Assembly: GCF_002027545.1 (NCBI RefSeq)
Contig: NZ_MXAN01000100.1
Coordinates: forward strand, 632 to 23,674
Origin: Moraxella lacunata
GTDB lineage: Bacteria; Pseudomonadota; Gammaproteobacteria; Pseudomonadales; Moraxellaceae
Length of the DNA: 23,043 nt
Reading direction: 5' to 3'
Under the pieces are notes generated by a model. That model did not search any database. It was not told the origin of the DNA and saw only the letters and a program-made list of their open reading frames with translations. The stretch's first letter is position 1; every line of letters starts with the position of its first letter. This document shows positions 1-6,585 of the stretch, one piece after another. Both the position numbers and the translations under genes were made by a program.

Positions 1-63
1 TGGATTTTTAAAAACTTCAACCCCAATACTTATAAGGGTTTATTTTTAGTTTGGAAAGAGATT
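1..63 (+). mobile_element. MITE copy 1, left end outside window
   Basis: This is the right-hand 63 bases of an 89-bp non-coding element that occurs complete at 1221-1309 and 4967-5055. The terminal repeat GTTTGGAAAGAGATT ends at 63 and is followed by the target dinucleotide TA. The element lies across the 3' part of a minus-strand lipoprotein gene and supplies its stop codon. It has no coding capacity, so any transposase must act in trans. Confidence 0.8.
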
Positions 64-219
64 TAATCTATAATGCCTTTTAATATCCACCCAAATAAAA
101 CTACCATCGGATAGTTTTACTTCTTCTTGATATGCTATGACTTTATGAGCTGGTCTAAAATCACAACCCAATAATAGAAGTGATGAGCATAAAATGGGAA
201 TAATAGATTTTTTAAACAT
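46..219 (-). CDS. Small lipoprotein, 3' end replaced by MITE
   Basis: The product starts MFKKSIIPILCSSLLLLGC, a type II signal peptide with lipobox LLGC, so it should be exported and lipidated at that Cys. A longer reading from 261 adds 14 residues, but the start at 219 begins directly with the signal peptide and has GGA upstream at a workable distance. Only about 57 codons remain. The last residues (LNLFPN) and the TAA stop are encoded by the terminal repeat of the MITE, so the original reading frame was interrupted at a TA site. The mature part (YQEEVKLSDGSFIWVDIKRH) resembles uncharacterised lipoproteins of related bacteria, an impression I cannot check here. Function is unknown and the truncated product is probably non-functional. 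Confidence 0.6.
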   Translation of the reverse strand: MFKKSIIPILCSSLLLLGCDFRPAHKVIAYQEEVKLSDGSFIWVDIKRHYRLNLFPN

Positions 220-294
220 CTTTATTTTTCCATAAAAAAATAGCAATTTTATAAACCTCACCCTTTTGAACTCAAATTTACACTCAATAAAAAT

Positions 295-323
295 AAAAAA
301 GACATACTCAGTATGTCTTTTTC
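295..323. terminator. Bidirectional intrinsic terminator
   Basis: GACATAC (301-307) pairs with GTATGTC (311-317) around a three-base loop. The stem is flanked by A6 on the left and T5 on the right, so it can terminate transcription on either strand. It sits just downstream of the minus-strand MaoC-like gene and upstream of the lipoprotein remnant, separating the two units. Confidence 0.8.
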
Positions 324-328
324 ACCCA

Positions 329-1204
329 TCATAAAAACGTAATTTTACCGAGTAAATGCGGTTTTTCCGTGCCTGCCGCATACAGGGCAAAGGCTCGCCC
401 ATCGCTCTCTTGGCGTGCCACAAAGTCAATCTTGGACGGCAAGAAAATGGGTGTTTTAAATGACACGTCCACTCGGTACGCCTTTGGCAAATCATAAAAT
501 TGAGCAATGCTCGCCGCCTTTGACCACATACCATGAGCGATTGCCTTAGGAAAGCCAAACGCCCGAGCCGATAAGGGGTGCAAATGGATTAGGTTAAAAT
601 CCCCCGACACGAACGCATACCGCCGTCCGATGTCTTCTGGGATATTAATCAGCTCCGCCCAACCGTTATCATCAGGCTCTAAGCGTGCCACACTCTCAGG
701 CACAGATTTGACCGTGCGTTCATCGACGGGCTTTTTTTGGCGAGACAGATAGGTTGATGTCCCCTGCCACACCAACTCATCATCGATATGCACTTCGGTG
801 ATAAAATCAAAGGTCTGCCCCTTGTCATGGGGGGTTAGGTTATCAAGTCGCACGCTCATCTTGACCGTTTCGGTATCAAAAATCGGACGATACTGCGTAA
901 CGCTGTTTTCTAAATGCACCAGCCCAAGCATGGCAAAAGGAAAATCAGGCTTTGCCATCATGTTCATCTGCAACGTCTGCGACAGCACCGCAAAATACGT
1001 TGGCGGTACACGCCCATCATCAATAAACCCACAGATTCGCCGATAGTCTCGCAAATTGTTCTGGTCAATGGCGAGTTTGTCCACTGCATACACCGAATCA
1101 GGCAATGCCCCTGCTCGGTTGTCGCCATGCGGAATCAAACTTTTGATAACATTGGCGTAAGTGGTGTGCATTTTTGGCAATTCTTTAAAATTTTGTTCTG
1201 CCAT
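329..1204 (-). CDS. MaoC-like (R)-hydratase / 3-hydroxyacyl dehydratase
   Basis: The product is a 291-residue double-hotdog protein. The C-terminal half carries the hydratase-2 motif: F198-V-S-G-D-F-N-L-I-H207, then A(215)-FG-F and IAHGM (222-226). Asp202 and His207 are the expected catalytic pair for adding or removing water at the (R)-3-hydroxyacyl/enoyl thioester. The N-terminal half looks like the degenerate hotdog that accommodates the acyl chain. Length and order resemble mycobacterial HtdX. The start has AAAGG seven bases upstream. A MITE ends only 16 bp before the start, between this gene and the upstream FabG4-like gene (217-bp gap), so co-transcription would have to run through the element. 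It probably works with the neighbouring reductase and thiolase on long- or medium-chain acyl-CoA or ACP. The exact substrate is not visible. Confidence 0.85.
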   Translation of the reverse strand: MAEQNFKELPKMHTTYANVIKSLIPHGDNRAGALPDSVYAVDKLAIDQNNLRDYRRICGFIDDGRVPPTYFAVLSQTLQMNMMAKPDFPFAMLGLVHLENSVTQYRPIFDTETVKMSVRLDNLTPHDKGQTFDFITEVHIDDELVWQGTSTYLSRQKKPVDERTVKSVPESVARLEPDDNGWAELINIPEDIGRRYAFVSGDFNLIHLHPLSARAFGFPKAIAHGMWSKAASIAQFYDLPKAYRVDVSFKTPIFLPSKIDFVARQESDGRAFALYAAGTEKPHLLGKITFL

Positions 1205-1220
1205 ATCATACCTTTAAATA

Positions 1221-1309
1221 AATCTCTTTCCAAACTAAAAATAAACCTTTATAAGTATTGGGGTTGAAGATTTTAAAAATCCACAAAAATCGGGGTTTGG
1301 AAAGAAGTC
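1221..1309 (-). mobile_element. MITE copy 2 (complete, 89 bp)
   Basis: This is a full-length copy, inverted relative to copies 1 and 3. It is bounded by TA at 1219-1220 and 1310-1311. The terminal repeats are AATCTCTTTCCAAAC on the left and GTTTGGAAAGAAGTC on the right. It differs from copy 3 by very few bases, so it is probably recent. It occupies the fabG4-maoC intergenic region, directly upstream of the maoC ribosome-binding site. Confidence 0.85.
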
Positions 1310-1325
1310 TAATATAGAATAATTT

Positions 1326-1412
1326 TTGGTAAATTTTAATGGATTTTTGGGGGAATGTAAATCAAAAATGTACAAGTGTACGGTTTATATGTTTCACATC
1401 AAAATTTACCAA
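1326..1412. repeat. Long inverted repeat downstream of fabG4-like gene
   Basis: TTGGTAAATTTT (1326-1337) and AAAATTTACCAA (1401-1412) are exact inverse complements. Similarity extends inward by ATG. The 63-bp spacer contains the small palindrome GTACAAGTGTAC. It begins 10 bases after the stop of the minus-strand reductase gene. It could be a loose terminator, a decayed mobile element or an RNA structure. Confidence 0.5.
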
Positions 1413-1421
1413 TGAATAAAA

Positions 1422-2780
1422 TCACGCCCCAAGCACGCTTTGACCGCACACACGCACCACGTTGCCATTAAGCCCTGACGCTTTTGGCGACAGTAGCCAC
1501 GATATCGTCTCTGCCACGTCCACAGGCTCACCGCCTTGACTCATCGAGTTCATACGGCGACCGGCTTCACGAATGGCAAAGGGAATGGCACCGGTCATCT
1601 TGGTCTCGATAAATCCAGGGGCGACCGCATTGATACGGCGTGCCGAACCGTCTAGGCTCTTGGCGGTTGCTTCAACCAGACCGATAACCCCTGCCTTACT
1701 CATGGCGTAGTTGGTTTGCCCTAGATTGCCGGCAATGCCTGAGATACTAGACACGCAGACGATACGAGCCGACTCGGACAAGCCGTTATTGGTAAGCAGG
1801 TAGTTATTAATGGTGCTAATGGCTTTTAGGTTGATGTTTAACACCAAATCCCATTTGTCAGCACTCATGTTGGCTAGGGTCTTATCACGGGTAACGCCAG
1901 CGTTATGTACCACACCGTCCAACACGCCACACGCCTTTAAAATCTGCTCGCCAGCGTCCGTTTGGGTAATGTCCAGTGGTAAGGCATGACCGCCCAAATT
2001 GCCCGCAACTTTTTGTAAATCTGCCAAAGACGCAGGCACGTCCAAGCAGTACAGCTCTGCCCCGTCTCGTGCCAACACTTTGGCAACCGACTCGCCAATG
2101 CCGCGACTCGCCCCTGTTACTAGGATTTTTTTGCCTTTTAGGGGTTTGGTTTCGTCAAAATCAACCAATGAGATCTCATCGCCATTGTCCTTGATATAGA
2201 CCGCTTGCCCTGACACATATGCCGATTTTGCCGACATAAAAAAGCGTAAGGCGTGGTCTAGGTGCTCTTCGGCACCGATTTGGGTGTATAGCACATTGGC
2301 GGTAATGCCTTTTTTGAACTCTTTGGCGACTGATTTAACAAATCCTAACACCGCCCGTTGTGCCAAAGCAAAATCAATGTCCGTGCCTGTACAACAAGAC
2401 GGACGAGCAATCAGTACAATCCGACCAGACGGTTTGATACGGCGAGCGATTTTATGGAAAAATTCATACACCGCCTTTAAGCCGTCCGTGTCTTTGATGT
2501 TGGTAACATCAAAAATCGCCACTTTAAAACGCACGTTCTCGTCTGTTAGGCGGTCATCTAGCTTATCGGCAGTGGTGATTTTGGCGTCCAATGCGGTCAA
2601 AATCTCATTTACACTACGGCTCACATCACTGTCGCCGACCGCCCCAAATGCCACTTCGCCACGCACCACAGGCTGACCCACTTCAAAGCGGTCAAGTTTA
2701 ATGGGTGTGGGTAAACCTAGATTTTTTGCAACAGTTCTACCCAGACCTGATTGCACCAATTCACCATAACGATCGCTCAT
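1422..2780 (-). CDS. fabG: Two-domain 3-oxoacyl-[ACP/CoA] reductase, FabG4-like
   Basis: The product is a 452-residue short-chain dehydrogenase with a long N-terminal extension, the size of high-molecular-weight FabG proteins such as mycobacterial FabG4 (ordinary FabG is about 245 residues). Residues 1-210 form a degenerate Rossmann-like region. Residues 215-452 are the catalytic SDR domain, with the nucleotide loop TGASRGIG (222-229), NAG (293-295), and the triad Ser345, Tyr358, Lys362 in YAMSK. It should reduce 3-oxoacyl thioesters with NAD(P)H. AAGGA lies eight bases before the ATG. The gene is divergent from the thiolase across 227 bp and is followed on the same strand by the MaoC-like hydratase, giving reduction, dehydration and thiolysis/condensation in one locus. 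Whether it acts in synthesis or degradation is open. Confidence 0.88.
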   Translation of the reverse strand: MSDRYGELVQSGLGRTVAKNLGLPTPIKLDRFEVGQPVVRGEVAFGAVGDSDVSRSVNEILTALDAKITTADKLDDRLTDENVRFKVAIFDVTNIKDTDGLKAVYEFFHKIARRIKPSGRIVLIARPSCCTGTDIDFALAQRAVLGFVKSVAKEFKKGITANVLYTQIGAEEHLDHALRFFMSAKSAYVSGQAVYIKDNGDEISLVDFDETKPLKGKKILVTGASRGIGESVAKVLARDGAELYCLDVPASLADLQKVAGNLGGHALPLDITQTDAGEQILKACGVLDGVVHNAGVTRDKTLANMSADKWDLVLNINLKAISTINNYLLTNNGLSESARIVCVSSISGIAGNLGQTNYAMSKAGVIGLVEATAKSLDGSARRINAVAPGFIETKMTGAIPFAIREAGRRMNSMSQGGEPVDVAETISWLLSPKASGLNGNVVRVCGQSVLGA

Positions 2781-3007
2781 AGGAGTATCCTTTTGTTTGT
2801 CAATACAATAAGCCCCATTCTAGCATAAAAATAAATGTTGGCACAAAATTTTCTCTATTATAAAAATAAGTTATATATTTTAAATAAATAACAAAAAATT
2901 ATTTAATAAAGCAAAAAACATTTTCCCTTTTAAGTCAAATAATGATAAGCTAGGATAAGCTAAATCAGCCTTTTACCTTTATCAATTCATTTCATTAAGG
3001 ATAAGTC
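2781..3007. promoter_or_regulatory. Divergent promoter region, reductase / thiolase
   Basis: This 227-bp AT-rich intergenic stretch must hold the promoters of both divergent genes. GATAAGCTA occurs twice in tandem (2944-2952 and 2954-2962) about 45 bp before the thiolase ATG and is the only repeat I see, so it is a possible regulator site. I cannot assign -35 or -10 boxes with confidence. Confidence 0.35.
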
Positions 3008-4291
3008 ATGACCATCAAAAAAGTTGCCATTCTTGGCGGAAACCGCATTCCCTTTGCTCGCTCAAATGGTGCGTACGCAGACGCCAGTAATATCGATATG
3101 CTCTCATCGGTATTGGACGGTTTGGTTGCTCGCTTTGATTTGGCGGACAAAGAGATTGGCGAAGTGGTTGCTGGCACGGTCTTAAAGCATAGCCGTGATT
3201 TGAACCTAACCCGTGAAGCCCTGCTAAACACCGCCCTATCGCCCACGACCCCTGCCTATGACATCTCGCAGGCGTGTGGCACAGGTCTGCAAGCCACGTT
3301 TGCCGTTGCCAACAAAATCGCACTGAGTATCATCGATAGCGGTATCGCAGGCGGGACGGACACGACATCGGACGCACCGATTGCACTCGGGGACGGCATT
3401 CGTAAGCCCTTGCTTGCCATCAATAACGCCAAAACCGCCAAAGCTCGCCTAACCGCCCTAACCCACATCAACCCCAAAGACCTACTGGCATTCCCTGCCA
3501 ATGGCGAGCCACGCACTCGCCTATCTATGGGCGAACACCAAGCCATCACCGCCCTAGAATGGAACATCAGCCGTGAAGCCCAAGATGAGCTAGCATTTAA
3601 CAGCCATCAAAATCTGGCTCGTGCGTATGATACGGGATTTTTTGATGATTTGATGACCCCTTACAAGGGGCTAAACCGTGATAATAACTTGCGTGCAGAC
3701 ACCACGCTGGACAAACTTGCCACGCTAAAACCTGCCTTTGGTAAGCGTAACGCCAACCCAACCATGACCGCAGGTAACTCCACGCCACTGACAGACGGTG
3801 CGTCTTGTGTGCTACTTGCCAATGATGACTGGGCGAGCCAACATGGCTTTGAACCACTTGCCTACATCACACATCAGCAAACGGCGGCTGTGGACTTTGT
3901 GGGTAAAAATGGACTGACCGAAGGACTGCTTATGGCACCTGCCTATGCCGTACCAAAAATGCTCGCTCGTGCTGGTCTGACCTTACAAGACTTTGATTTT
4001 TATGAAATTCATGAAGCCTTCGCCAGTCAAGTACTCTCTACTCTGGCTGCTTGGGAAGATGAAAACTTCTGCAAAAACCGCTTGGGGTTAGATAAGCCAC
4101 TTGGTAGCATTGACCGCAGTAAGCTCAATGTCAATGGGTCAAGCCTTGCCGCAGGACACCCCTTTGCTGCCACAGGCGGACGTATCTTGGCAACCGCCGC
4201 CAAATTGCTCGCCCAAAAAGGTTCAGGGCGTGCCTTGATTTCTATCTGTGCCGCTGGCGGTCAAGGCGTTACTTGTATTTTAGAGCGTTAA
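3008..4291 (+). CDS. Acetyl-CoA acyltransferase (thiolase), FadI/FadA2-like
   Basis: The product is a 427-residue thiolase with all catalytic elements: the acylated Cys90 in QACGTG, His335 in the HEAF motif, His384 in GSSLAAGHPFAATGG, and Cys414 in the C-terminal CAAGGQG box. It should catalyse reversible thiolytic cleavage of 3-ketoacyl-CoA to acetyl-CoA and a shortened acyl-CoA. The length (about 430 rather than 390) fits the FadI/FadA2 branch. AAGGA sits seven bases before the ATG. It is transcribed divergently from the FabG4-like and MaoC-like genes and ends at a strong terminator. No trifunctional FadJ/FadB partner gene is adjacent, so the SDR and MaoC proteins may supply the reductase and hydratase steps. 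Confidence 0.9.
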   Translation: MTIKKVAILGGNRIPFARSNGAYADASNIDMLSSVLDGLVARFDLADKEIGEVVAGTVLKHSRDLNLTREALLNTALSPTTPAYDISQACGTGLQATFAVANKIALSIIDSGIAGGTDTTSDAPIALGDGIRKPLLAINNAKTAKARLTALTHINPKDLLAFPANGEPRTRLSMGEHQAITALEWNISREAQDELAFNSHQNLARAYDTGFFDDLMTPYKGLNRDNNLRADTTLDKLATLKPAFGKRNANPTMTAGNSTPLTDGASCVLLANDDWASQHGFEPLAYITHQQTAAVDFVGKNGLTEGLLMAPAYAVPKMLARAGLTLQDFDFYEIHEAFASQVLSTLAAWEDENFCKNRLGLDKPLGSIDRSKLNVNGSSLAAGHPFAATGGRILATAAKLLAQKGSGRALISICAAGGQGVTCILER

Positions 4292-4320
4292 TCATACAAA
4301 AAATTGCCCCAAAATGTACC

Positions 4321-4357
4321 AACCCCAATCTGTCATGGATTGGGGTTTTTGGTTTTA
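4321..4357 (+). terminator. Intrinsic terminator of the thiolase gene
   Basis: AACCCCAATC (4321-4330) pairs with GATTGGGGTT (4338-4347) around a seven-base loop and is followed by a T-rich tract. It lies 30 bp after the thiolase stop codon. Confidence 0.85.
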
Positions 4358-4966
4358 TAGTCAATTAACCCCAATTTGCACCAATGCTAAATTTTAAAAA
4401 TTTATTTGTCGCATGGTAAGGTGCGTACCACACACTTTTTAAATGAAAAATCTTATTGGTGCGTAATACGCACCTTACTGCCAATGGGTGTATTTTGAAG
4501 TTAGATGATTATAATTCGTCCCTACAACCCAAAAAATAATTATGGGGTAATCAATAAATTACCATTTAAGTTGAGATTAAAGTAACAAATCCAATTCCCC
4601 CTGCCATTTCAAATAATTACCAATAATGAATTTTTCAATTTTCCATGGTAAATAATGGTGTGTTTATATTTTAATTTTTTCTATTTTAATAAATTACTAG
4701 CCAAAATTGATTATGTTAAATAAATTTGGTATAAAGTGAAAAAGGTTTTTGGGTTTGGCAAATTAGAGCGTGGGGAAAGTTTGGTAAAATGAAAAAATTG
4801 GAATTTTCCTTTATAAAGTTTTTAAGAAAAAGATAGGATTATGTTAAATAATTTTTTAAATATTTAACTCCAATCCCCACGCATTTTCCCTAAAAAACTC
4901 TTTTATTTCCAACGCTCGTTCATTTTTTATTTATAAGCGGCTTGTATTTTTGTAAGTTATATAATA
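4358..4966. other. AT-rich repeat-bearing intergenic region
   Basis: I find no convincing gene here. The stretch holds the REP-like palindrome at 4416-4478 and two copies of GATTATGTTAAATAA (4709-4723 and 4837-4851); the first also matches a site at 22401. It also has a 9-bp inverted pair, GCGTGGGGA (4768-4776) and TCCCCACGC (4874-4882), enclosing about 97 bp. Frequent stops in all frames argue against a protein. The 4709-4882 block could be a decayed element or a structured RNA, with no positive evidence for either. Confidence 0.5.
4416..4478. repeat. REP-like palindromic unit
   Basis: GTAAGGTGCGTA (4416-4427) and TACGCACCTTAC (4467-4478) are exact inverse complements. The right arm is also part of a compact hairpin, GGTGCGT-AAT-ACGCACC (4458-4474). 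Two alternative stems therefore compete for the same arm. It lies outside any gene, downstream of the thiolase terminator. Confidence 0.65.
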
Positions 4967-5055
4967 GACTTCTTTCCAAACCCCGATTTTTGTGGATTTT
5001 TAAAAACTTCAACCCCAATACTTATAAAGGTTTATTTTTAGTTTGGAAAGAGATT
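4967..5055 (+). mobile_element. MITE copy 3 (complete, 89 bp)
   Basis: This complete copy is bounded by TA at 4965-4966 and 5056-5057. The ends are GACTTCTTTCCAAAC and GTTTGGAAAGAGATT, sharing an inverted core of CTTTCCAAAC. Its internal sequence is nearly identical to copy 2. It lies 49 bp before the start codon of the truncated binding-protein gene and may have displaced that gene's promoter. Confidence 0.85.
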
Positions 5056-5104
5056 TAATAACATAGCTTACTTTTTGCCATTTGGCTGACCTTAGGACTT
5101 TATC

Positions 5105-5311
5105 ATGACTTTTAAATACACCGCCCTAGCCTGCTCACTTGCCGCCGCCCTTGCCTTGACCGCCTGCGGTAATGACGACAAGGCGACTACCGCCACAGAC
5201 AACGCCACGCCTGCCACGAGCGATAAGACACTCACGGTTGTTACCCCTTGGGAAATTACCAATGCCGACCCCATCATCTCGTCATTTTTTCATCATTGGA
5301 GCTTGTCATGA
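5105..5311 (+). pseudogene. N-terminal stub of ABC substrate-binding lipoprotein
   Basis: The 68-codon frame opens with a lipoprotein signal peptide ending in the lipobox LTAC (Cys at about 21). A Thr/Ala-rich linker and KTLTVVTPWEITNADP follow, which is how peptide/nickel-binding proteins of the DppA/NikA family begin. After DPIIS the similarity stops, and the frame ends within 10 residues at a TGA that overlaps the ATG of the next gene (ATGA). A normal member has about 500 or more residues, so roughly 90% is missing. It is followed, after the zinc-ribbon gene, by matching permease and ATPase genes, which supports its identity. AGGA lies seven bases before the start. An internal deletion or insertion is the likely cause. 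A functional 68-residue lipoprotein is a less likely alternative. Confidence 0.65.
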
Positions 5312-6468
5312 GCGAACAAAGCGTGAACAAAAAAGGTAGAGCCAAATTCAAGCCCACCCCCAAAGCCAAAACCGCAGGGCGACAACCTGAAAAATGGTTT
5401 AATGTCTTTTTGTGGATTGTGGCGATAATTTTTGCCGGCTTTTTGATTGGACTAGGGAGCAAAATCGTGGCGGATTTGCCGATGATTAGCACCGACCCTG
5501 TGGAATTATCTGATTTTGTCGCCGACCGTCCTGCCTACAACCAGCTAAAAGACGAGCTGACCCAAGCCGAACAACAAGAGCAAGACATCACTCACGAATG
5601 GGAACAAAAAAGCCATGAGCTAACCCAAAAACAAAGTGAAAACACAAACGCCCGTGAGACTTTTGACAACTGGCTTGCCACACGTTCTGTTACCGAGCAA
5701 TCCGACCAAAACCCCGAAGTCATCAAACGCACAAGCGAGCTTGATGAGCTAAAAGCCCAAGAACAAGCCTTACAAAGTGAGCTGTCCGCCATAGAAAAAC
5801 GCCAACTAGACAGACGGCAGACGGTAGAGAACATCGAAACCCAAATCATACTCATGGAAGCGGACGCTATGGACGGCTACAACCGCCATAATAACCGCAC
5901 CGAATTGCAGGTATTTATTTATCGCTTGATGATTACCTTGCCACTGTTATTATTGGCAGGTTATCTGTTTAAACGCTATCGCCATACTAACGCATGGCCG
6001 TTTGTGTGGGGCTTTACGTTTTTTGCCCTGTTTGTGTTTTTTGTGGAATTGGTGCCGTATCTACCCAACTATGGCGGTTATGTTCGCTATGGCGTGGGGA
6101 TTATCGTAACGGTCGTCATCGGCAAATACGCCATTGGAGCGATGAACGCCTATCTAGAACGCAAACGAGTCGAAGAAGCCTTATCCAGCAACGAACGCCA
6201 ACAACATATGGATTATGATGAAGCTCACATCAAAATCGGCAAGGGCATTTGTCCAAGCTGTGAACGCTCGCTCGATTTCAATAACACCGATTTGGACTTT
6301 TGTCCGCATTGTGGGATACATTTGTTTGAATATTGTTCAAATTGCACCACTCGCAAAAGCACCTTTAATCATTATTGCTTTAAATGTGGTCTGGCAAGTC
6401 GCACGGAGCATTTGGACGAACAGGTCTTTACCCCTGCAAATCCCAACACTCCACCCACCCAAATCTAA
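5308..6468 (+). CDS. Coiled-coil membrane protein with double zinc ribbon
   Basis: The product is 386 residues from the ATG at 5308, which has GGAG six bases upstream; a longer reading from 5248 lacks this support. Visible parts are a basic N-terminus, one membrane segment (about 33-50), a Glu/Gln-rich coiled coil (about 77-185), three more membrane segments (about 203-222, 232-250, 262-282) and a cytosol-type zinc ribbon. Its eight cysteines lie in four CxxC pairs (315/318, 332/335, 343/346, 357/360), enough for two zinc ions. The tail is Pro/Thr-rich. The function is unknown; similar zinc-ribbon membrane proteins occur in relatives. It interrupts the ABC transporter locus between the binding-protein stub and the permeases and ends at its own terminator, so it is probably not part of that transporter. 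Confidence 0.75.
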   Translation: MSEQSVNKKGRAKFKPTPKAKTAGRQPEKWFNVFLWIVAIIFAGFLIGLGSKIVADLPMISTDPVELSDFVADRPAYNQLKDELTQAEQQEQDITHEWEQKSHELTQKQSENTNARETFDNWLATRSVTEQSDQNPEVIKRTSELDELKAQEQALQSELSAIEKRQLDRRQTVENIETQIILMEADAMDGYNRHNNRTELQVFIYRLMITLPLLLLAGYLFKRYRHTNAWPFVWGFTFFALFVFFVELVPYLPNYGGYVRYGVGIIVTVVIGKYAIGAMNAYLERKRVEEALSSNERQQHMDYDEAHIKIGKGICPSCERSLDFNNTDLDFCPHCGIHLFEYCSNCTTRKSTFNHYCFKCGLASRTEHLDEQVFTPANPNTPPTQI

Positions 6469-6476
6469 ACACCAAA

Positions 6477-6506
6477 CCCCATGCCATGCGTGGGGCTTTC
6501 TATTTT
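6477..6506 (+). terminator. Intrinsic terminator after zinc-ribbon gene
   Basis: CCCCATG (6477-6483) pairs with CGTGGGG (6489-6495), with one T-G wobble, around CCATG. A T-rich tail ends in TATTTT. It separates the zinc-ribbon gene from the downstream permease gene, implying a separate promoter for the ABC genes. Confidence 0.7.
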
Positions 6507-6585
6507 AAAAAAATATTATGTTATTACATTTGCTTTTATCATCAATAAAAATTATGATAGCCCGATTTTGCTTATCATTATTATC

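Noticed and set aside
914..1267. Plus-strand frame of 117 codons
   Set aside because: It is antisense to the MaoC-like gene and runs into the MITE. It has low-complexity composition and no ribosome-binding site.
4292..5104. A small protein gene in the AT-rich gap
   Set aside because: No frame longer than a few dozen codons has a ribosome-binding site or protein-like composition.
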